The notes under the pieces: model-generated | Told to the model about the DNA's origin: nothing | The model's input: only the letters and a program-made list of their open reading frames with translations | Database searches by the model: none | Made by a program: the position numbers and the translations under genes | From: Acidobacteriota bacterium | GTDB lineage: Bacteria > Acidobacteriota > UBA6911 | DNA length: 35,387 nucleotides | Direction of reading: 5' to 3' | NCBI GenBank assembly: GCA_016934295.1 | Contig: JAFGTD010000004.1 | Location: forward strand, 1 to 35,387 | Part shown: positions 30,816 through 35,387 of the stretch, one piece after another | How the letters are laid out: each line of letters starts with the position of its first letter | Position numbering within the stretch: position 1 is the stretch's first letter

Positions 30816-31517
30816 TTACTCGTTTCCCGTTCTCATATACCGGTAATAGGATTCCGAAAGATAGAGAGCTCCAAGGGGATTGTGTGCCAGGAGCCTGTCT
30901 TTCACGGCCAGCACCGTTACCGGGACATCGCAATATTTAATGAACATTGTGTCGTGCCCGATGCAAAGCCCCAGCATGATGGCCAGGTCGACTTTCGTGC
31001 GGTTGATAATCATTGCCTGTGCGATGGGGTTGCACATGCTTTCCCAGTTCTCCGGGCCGGATATTTTTTCCGTCGCGGCAATGCCGATTTCCTCCTTTGC
31101 AACGGCGCCGGCTTTACATTGAACCGAAACGACTTCAAAACCGTTTTTTTCCAGGACGTTGGTTAAGAGCCCCGCCTCCCGTATCAATCCTCCACAATGG
31201 GCAATGCCGAGCTTTTTGTACCCGCATTTCAATGCGAACTGCATCAGTTCTTCAATGCGTGAAAGTCTCGCCCTGTGCTGGCTGGACGGCTTTTCGAAAC
31301 ACTGGAATTCCTGCACGGAAGCCAGGCGGGCAAACTCCCGCACTTCCGGTTTATCGTATTCGGCAGCCGCATCGGTAAAAACATCGGGCATAAGTTTCAT
31401 CGGGCAGAATCCCGGCAACTTTTTCATGGATGGGGGCCCGTCGGTCATTTTAGCGCCGTGATTTTCACAGACCCTGGTAGGGCAGCGTGCACATTTGGGA
31501 TCCTGGGTTTTTGGCAT
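30816..31517 (-). CDS. DUF1847 Cys-rich protein
   Basis: A 233-residue DUF1847 protein. The N-terminus has a metal-site-like CARCPTRVCENHG. Further conserved pieces are KKLGIAHCGGLIREAGLLTN, VVSVQCKAGAVAKEEIGI, MCNPIAQAMIINRTKVDLAI and GLCIGHDTMFIKYCDVPVTV. The many conserved Cys and His residues (HCGG, MCNP, GLCIGHD, KYCD) suggest a metal or iron-sulfur centre. No reaction is known; the family is found mainly in anaerobes. The ATG at 31517 has AAAGGAG about eight bases upstream. The lytic transglycosylase gene follows after about 90 bases. Confidence 0.85.
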   Translation of the reverse strand: MPKTQDPKCARCPTRVCENHGAKMTDGPPSMKKLPGFCPMKLMPDVFTDAAAEYDKPEVREFARLASVQEFQCFEKPSSQHRARLSRIEELMQFALKCGYKKLGIAHCGGLIREAGLLTNVLEKNGFEVVSVQCKAGAVAKEEIGIAATEKISGPENWESMCNPIAQAMIINRTKVDLAIMLGLCIGHDTMFIKYCDVPVTVLAVKDRLLAHNPLGALYLSESYYRYMRTGNE

Positions 31518-31571
31518 TGGTAACTCCTTTAATATAATTTAATGATAAGTACTCAAAAAGAGTTCAAAAAC

Positions 31572-32819
31572 CTATTGTCCTCCGGCAGATACGTTCCGTA
31601 TTGCCCGAATGCGTTCCAGTACCGGGGGGTGACTATAGGATAAAAAGACCTTAACCGGATGCGGTGTAAGGTTTGAAAGATTGTCCACGCTCAGTTTCTT
31701 AAGAGCTTCTATCATTGCCGAAGGATTTCCGTACGTTTTTACGGCATAGCGGTCCGCCGCATACTCGTTCCGGCGGGAAATGATGTTGCCGAATATGGAT
31801 AAAACCGTATCGATGGGGCCGTACAGGAATCCGAAAAAAACAAGGCTGGCGTAAACGGATGTTTCTTCCATCCGGAAAGCGGCAAAGAGCTGCGGGTTGT
31901 TGATGAACAGGGACAGGATATAAAACATGAGCCCGAAAGTCAGGAAAGAAAGGAGCATGGATTTCCAGATGTGCCCCTTTTTGTAATGTCCCATCTCATG
32001 GGCCAGGACCGACACCAACTCGGTCGTTGTGTGTTTTTCTATGAGAGTATCGAAAAGGACGATGCGTCGAAACCGGCCGAAACCGCTGAAAAAGGCATTG
32101 GACTTGGTTGATCGGCGCGAGCCGTCCATCTGGTATACGCCTTTCAATTTAAAATTTTGGGATTTTGCGTAATTTTCTATTGCTTCCCGGAGGTCGTCCT
32201 TTTCGAGAGGGATATATTTGTTGAATATCGGCATAATGACTACCGGGGCAAGGAAGGCAAGCAGAAGCTGGAAAGCTGTGACGATCATCCAGCAGTAGAA
32301 CCAGGCCCATTGGCCGCTGCTCTCGAAAAACCAGATTATGACGTAAAGCGCCACGCCTCCGATCAGGGCCGTCAGGAGCCAGCCCTTGAGGATATCCAGG
32401 ATGAACGTTTTCGGCGTAGTTCGGTTGAATCCGTATTTTTCTTCAATGACAAATGTATCGTAGATAGAAAAGGGAATTTCGAGCAGCTGGGAGGCGAGAA
32501 GGAGAACGCCGGCAAACACCAGCCCGGTAAGGATGGAATCCAGATTGAAACTCCGGGCGAACCGGTCTATGAGGTTGAATCCTCCGAGCAGTATGAAGGC
32601 GACGGTAACAGGCATCATGATGGAGCTGTTAATAAGGCCGAAGCGTGTATTTTCAATCAGATACTCCTGCGATTTTTTATAGCGCTCCTGATCGTAATGG
32701 CCTCTGAATTCCTCCGGCAGTTCCGTCGTCAGGTTGCGTAAATTCAGCCGCTCCACGAACAGATCGAGAAGGTAGGATCCGATAATGATGGCCAGGATGA
32801 AGATGAGGTAGTAATTCAT
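31572..32819 (-). CDS. M48 metalloprotease, Ste24/CAAX-protease-1 type
   Basis: A 415-residue integral membrane zinc protease. The zinc site is HEMGH in VSVLAHEMGHYKKGHIW, with the third ligand Glu in NEYAADRYAVKTYG. The N-terminal half (Ste24-like peptidase_M48_N) has several helices and the conserved FNRTTPKTFILDILKGWLL. SRRSTKSNAFFSGFGRFRRI and LSYSHPPVLERIRAI near the end match Ste24 homologs. Bacteria have no CAAX prenylation pathway, so substrates are probably membrane proteins. It starts two bases after the second M48 gene, hence one operon. Confidence 0.92.
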   Translation of the reverse strand: MNYYLIFILAIIIGSYLLDLFVERLNLRNLTTELPEEFRGHYDQERYKKSQEYLIENTRFGLINSSIMMPVTVAFILLGGFNLIDRFARSFNLDSILTGLVFAGVLLLASQLLEIPFSIYDTFVIEEKYGFNRTTPKTFILDILKGWLLTALIGGVALYVIIWFFESSGQWAWFYCWMIVTAFQLLLAFLAPVVIMPIFNKYIPLEKDDLREAIENYAKSQNFKLKGVYQMDGSRRSTKSNAFFSGFGRFRRIVLFDTLIEKHTTTELVSVLAHEMGHYKKGHIWKSMLLSFLTFGLMFYILSLFINNPQLFAAFRMEETSVYASLVFFGFLYGPIDTVLSIFGNIISRRNEYAADRYAVKTYGNPSAMIEALKKLSVDNLSNLTPHPVKVFLSYSHPPVLERIRAIRNVSAGGQ

Positions 32820-32821
32820 TT

Positions 32822-33574
32822 TTACACCTTGTTTTCCAGGTCGGCAATTCGGTCGGCGAAGGAAGGATGGGTGGAGAAATACTCCGCCAGGCCTGAATTG
32901 TCGGGGGAAACCCGGCTCAGGCGTTCCAGCGCCCGGATGGCGGCACGGGCATTGAAACCTGCAGCCGCGGTTAACCGTACCGCTTCCCGGTCGGCTTCCC
33001 GTTCCAGCGTTCTGGAATATCCCTTGGTGACCATCTGGCGGAGCAGTTGTCCGGCTCCGGAGAGCCGGGCGGAGATGGCATTCAGGAGTGTTTTTGCCGT
33101 CAAATTTTCCTTTGCATGGCCGCAGGTAACATGGGCGATTTCGTGTCCCAGGAAAAAGGCAATGGTATCCCTGTCCTGTTCGCAGAGATCGAGCAGAGAT
33201 CGGGTGATAAAGACGAAACCTCCCGGAAGGGCAAAAGCATTCGCCGCAGTGGAAGCGACCGCATGGAAGCGGAACTCAAGGCGCGGATCTCCTGCGGCTT
33301 CGGCAAGTCTGGATCCGATCTCCGCTACCAGCTCCTGGTCTTGACGGGGCACGTCCCCGGGAAATTGTTTAATAAATTCCCGGGCACATTCCCGCCCGTA
33401 ATCCCTTTCCGCCTGGATCGCTTCCTCTTCCGAGCCTGTCGCCGAGCTCCATAGCCACTTTGCCTGGCGATACGGTTTTCGCGCCTGCCGACCGAGTTGG
33501 CTGCCCATTTGCGGCAACAGTCTCGACCCGAACAGCAACAGAAGTATTAGAATGATCAGAATCAGCGCCGACAT
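32822..33574 (-). CDS. M48 metalloprotease with TatA-like N-terminus
   Basis: A 250-residue protease when started at ATG 33574; ATG 33577 is adjacent and GGAGG lies only 4 bases (or 1 base) upstream. The zinc motif HEIAH is in FFLGHEIAHVTCGHAKENLT and the third ligand is in LEREADREAV; THPSFADRIADLE closes the domain, as in BepA/YcaL/Oma1-type enzymes. ALPGGFVFITRSLLDLCE is the usual strand before the site. The first 40 residues are unusual: MSALILIILILLLLFGSRLL followed by PQMGSQLGRQARKPYRQAK, with the FG hinge, LP and G-x2-LG-(K/R) pattern of TatA. No signal cleavage is evident. The remaining frame back to 33733 is hydrophilic and lacks a ribosome site. Confidence 0.88.
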   Translation of the reverse strand: MSALILIILILLLLFGSRLLPQMGSQLGRQARKPYRQAKWLWSSATGSEEEAIQAERDYGRECAREFIKQFPGDVPRQDQELVAEIGSRLAEAAGDPRLEFRFHAVASTAANAFALPGGFVFITRSLLDLCEQDRDTIAFFLGHEIAHVTCGHAKENLTAKTLLNAISARLSGAGQLLRQMVTKGYSRTLEREADREAVRLTAAAGFNARAAIRALERLSRVSPDNSGLAEYFSTHPSFADRIADLENKV

Positions 33575-33810
33575 CATGCCTCCACCGCAGGAAAATGCGT
33601 TGCGGGATACGCGATACAGTTTAACATCAGAAGGTGAGTCACAGTACCCTTCTTTGAATGAGGATTCTTTTAAGGAAATTTCTTTTTTCTTGTTGGCGAT
33701 ATGGAAGCTGATTATAGTAATCCTGTATTTCACGCAAACCTCTTTTTCAGGCGGAATAATCGATTTTCATTAACCTAAATATGCAACCGACAATGAATCA
33801 GGAGGATAAT

Positions 33811-34224
33811 ATGAAAAAGGTCCGAACCAGCTTTATAGCGATTTTGTGTATGACCTTCTGTATTACTATCTTGCAAAATGGCATGGGTCAGGATGCCGCA
33901 GCGCTTGAAGTCGTTGATTCCGCCATATGCACCGGCGTTGAGGATCGTGCCTGTGTCGATCCCAAGGAAGAATTTTCCACCGGCGTCGAAAAACTTTACT
34001 GTTTTACGAGGATAAACGGGGCCCGGGAGGATATCGAGATAACCCACGTCTGGTATTTCGGAGACATTGAAAGAGCGCGTATTACGCTGGCGGTCCGTTC
34101 CTCCAGTTACCGGACATACAGCTCCAAGCGGATTCAGGCGCACGAGATCGGCAAGTGGCGGGTAGAGGTTCTTGGCCCCGACGGTACGGTCCTGAAAACG
34201 ATTCCGTTTGCGGTTGCTCCTTAA
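33811..34224 (+). CDS. Secreted DUF2914 protein
   Basis: A 137-residue protein. The signal peptide MKKVRTSFIAILCMTFCITI runs to about MGQDAAA. The rest is a DUF2914 domain: VDSAICTGVEDRACVD, KLYCFTRINGAREDIEITHV, WYFGDIERARITLAVRSSSY, and WRVEVLGPDGTVLKTIPFAV. The family is periplasmic or exported with an unknown role, probably a beta-sandwich binding domain. The ATG at 33811 has AGGAGG seven bases upstream; an in-frame ATG at 33781 is ignored. It is divergent from the M48 operon across a 236-base gap. Confidence 0.88.
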   Translation: MKKVRTSFIAILCMTFCITILQNGMGQDAAALEVVDSAICTGVEDRACVDPKEEFSTGVEKLYCFTRINGAREDIEITHVWYFGDIERARITLAVRSSSYRTYSSKRIQAHEIGKWRVEVLGPDGTVLKTIPFAVAP

Positions 34225-34288
34225 TACGCTGTGTTTCCTGCAACAAGAATTAACGGAATAGTCGAAGTACCCGTTGGAGGCGGTAGTT

Positions 34289-35119
34289 GTGAAAATATCG
34301 GATTTATTCGGTGTGGATGGTTATGGAGCGGTTATTACGGGCGGCGCCAGCGGAATCGGCCTGGGGTATGCGGAGGCGCTTGCTTCCAACGGGGCGCGTG
34401 TGACCCTGCTCGATGTGGATGCCGAACGTATCGATAAGGAAACGAAGCGTCTGTGCGGTGAAGGATTCGACGTCCGTGGAGAGATTGTCGACGTAACCGA
34501 TCATACGGCGCTCGATGCCGCTGTCGATGCTGCCGTCCGGACCTACGGAAAACTGGATGTCGTATTTGCAAATGCCGGGATAGATCCGGGCGTGGGTTTC
34601 GTCGGCGACTGGGTCGGGGAAGAAAGGCCGCGCATTCCCGAAGGTGCGATAGAAAACTATACGGATGAACGCTGGAACCGGTTGATTGATATCAATCTAA
34701 GCGGGATATTCGCGACAGTTCGGGCGGCCGTGCGTCATATGAAGCCGCAGAAGGCGGGACATATCGTTGTGACTTCCTCGCTGGCATCCACCCGGGTTGA
34801 GCCGGCTATCGGCGCAGCCTACATGGCTGCCAAAGCCGGAGTGGTTCAGTTCATGAAAACCGTGGCTCTGGAGGTCGCGGCCTTCAACATAACAGTGAAC
34901 GCCATTGCGCCCGGATATATCGTTACAAATATCGGGGGCGGCCACGCGCACGATCCGGAGGAACAGAAAGCGGTTGCCGGGGTGATCCCATCGCATCGAA
35001 TAGGCTATCCGGAAGACCTTTACGGACTGGCGCTCTTTTTTGCATCCGGGGCGTCGGATTACATAACGGGGCAGGAAGTCATCATTGACGGCGGCTACGG
35101 TCTCGGAGTCGCCGATTAA
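34289..35119 (+). CDS. Short-chain dehydrogenase/reductase
   Basis: A 276-residue classical SDR. The cofactor site is ITGGASGIGLGYAEALASNG; LLDVDAERIDK (acidic residue after beta2) indicates NAD(H) preference. Next come DVVFANAGIDPG (NAG) and IDINLSGIFATVRAAV. The catalytic set is S in VVTSSLAS and Y/K in AAYMAAKAG. INAIAPGYIVTN-like (NAIAPGYIVTNIGGG) and ITGQEVIIDGGYGLG end the fold. A loop after NAG (GVGFVGDWVGEERPRIPEG) is longer than in the simplest family members. The start is GTG at 34289, eight bases after GGAGG; TTG at 34274 would overlap the ribosome site. The substrate is unknown. It is probably co-transcribed with the DUF2914 gene, 64 bases upstream. Confidence 0.92.
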   Translation: MKISDLFGVDGYGAVITGGASGIGLGYAEALASNGARVTLLDVDAERIDKETKRLCGEGFDVRGEIVDVTDHTALDAAVDAAVRTYGKLDVVFANAGIDPGVGFVGDWVGEERPRIPEGAIENYTDERWNRLIDINLSGIFATVRAAVRHMKPQKAGHIVVTSSLASTRVEPAIGAAYMAAKAGVVQFMKTVALEVAAFNITVNAIAPGYIVTNIGGGHAHDPEEQKAVAGVIPSHRIGYPEDLYGLALFFASGASDYITGQEVIIDGGYGLGVAD

Positions 35120-35120
35120 G

Positions 35121-35150
35121 GGCGAGCGTAAAAAAATCTTTACGCTCGCC
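35121..35150. terminator. 12-bp hairpin after the SDR gene
   Basis: GGCGAGCGTAAA (35121-35132), a 6-base loop, and TTTACGCTCGCC (35139-35150) form a perfect stem directly after the stop. The T-run is short on the plus strand, so it may act together with the next hairpin. Confidence 0.6.
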
Positions 35151-35157
35151 TTAAAAA

Positions 35158-35212
35158 AACGGGAACACAACACCTGTGTATAAAATCAGGCGCGGTGTTC
35201 CCGTTGTTTTTT
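35158..35212 (+). terminator. Rho-independent terminator
   Basis: AACGGGAACAC (35158-35168) and GTGTTCCCGTT (35195-35205) form an 11-bp stem with a 26-base loop that can pair further, followed by GTTTTTT. This should end the DUF2914-SDR transcript. Confidence 0.8.
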
Positions 35213-35306
35213 CACCTGGAACCGTCAATTATTATTGAAACTGCGGAGTGAATGAGAAGGGGCGAACACAAGGTTCAGTGCTGTCCAAATTAGCGTTTTC
35301 GTTTTA

Positions 35307-35386
35307 GGTCCGAAGGACCGGCATTGGAGTAGGCCCGGCCGTAAGGCCGGGATCCTCATGTTGTTTATTATGAGCGCCGAAGGTGC
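35307..35386. repeat. Cluster of three short hairpins with GAA/GTAA loops
   Basis: GGTCC-GAA-GGACC (35307-35319), CCCGGCC-GTAA-GGCCGGG (35334-35351) and GCGCC-GAA-GGTGC (35374-35386) follow one another in a gene-free end region. All place CC-G(T)AA-GG at the loop. The cluster is cut by the window edge. Nothing else was recognised between 35213 and 35306. Confidence 0.5.
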
Positions 35387-35387
35387 G

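Noticed and set aside
29756-30940. 394-codon plus-strand open frame opposite the lytic transglycosylase
   Set aside because: Antisense shadow; it lacks a ribosome site and spans two genuine minus-strand genes.

Overview
The window looks like chromosomal DNA of an anaerobic, Gram-negative-type bacterium, most likely a member of the Desulfobacterota (former Deltaproteobacteria) or a close relative. This is inferred from gene content: a UPF0251 / DUF364 / NifX-like metal-cofactor cluster, a NADP-linked group 3b [NiFe]-hydrogenase operon, a methyltransferase fused to an Ogr/Delta-like zinc ribbon, a sigma-54 activator with PAS domains, and many palindromic intergenic repeats. No rRNA, tRNA, CRISPR array, prophage or intact insertion sequence was seen.

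Layout. Positions 1-1733 (minus) hold a metal-cofactor cluster: UPF0251 regulator, DUF4213/DUF364 protein and a NifX-like protein cut by the window edge. Divergent from it is a large secreted DUF3857-transglutaminase-TPR protein (1999-5262). A decayed C-terminal piece of a sodium:solute symporter (5308-5682) follows, then an AspT/YidE-type transporter (to 7338). An NCS2 nucleobase permease (7647-8933) sits behind a potentially structured leader and a 25-codon upstream ORF. Positions 9185-11393 (minus) hold an ECF sigma factor overlapping a zinc-finger anti-sigma domain that is fused to bactofilin-like repeats and membrane segments. A small heavy-metal-binding lipoprotein, the methyltransferase-zinc-ribbon fusion and YjbQ follow.

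The core is 13619-20281 (minus): hydrogenase subunits beta, gamma, delta and alpha with 4-base overlaps or 2-base gaps, then a maturation protease, a membrane histidine kinase and a stand-alone receiver protein. Two related palindromic repeats (16111-16205 and 20299-20368) bracket the four structural genes, and a 33-base inverted repeat encodes the end of the kinase. Upstream lie a 660-base AT-rich region with a 55-base-spaced direct repeat, a 68-residue Cys-containing peptide gene that resembles a peptide precursor, an orphan LuxR-type response regulator and a PAS-sigma-54 activator with a perfect 20-bp palindrome at its stop codon.

Positions 24764-35119 are mainly housekeeping and envelope genes: MurJ, a second NCS2-like permease, a GNAT acetyltransferase, an SlyD-like isomerase, a LysM lytic transglycosylase lipoprotein, a DUF1847 protein, two adjacent M48 metalloproteases (one with a TatA-like N-terminus), a DUF2914 protein and a short-chain dehydrogenase followed by a clear terminator. 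The right edge carries three small GAA/GTAA-loop hairpins.

The least explained items are the small peptide gene at 20944-21150, the structured leader of the NCS2 permease, the repeat pair around the hydrogenase operon and the TatA-M48 fusion.
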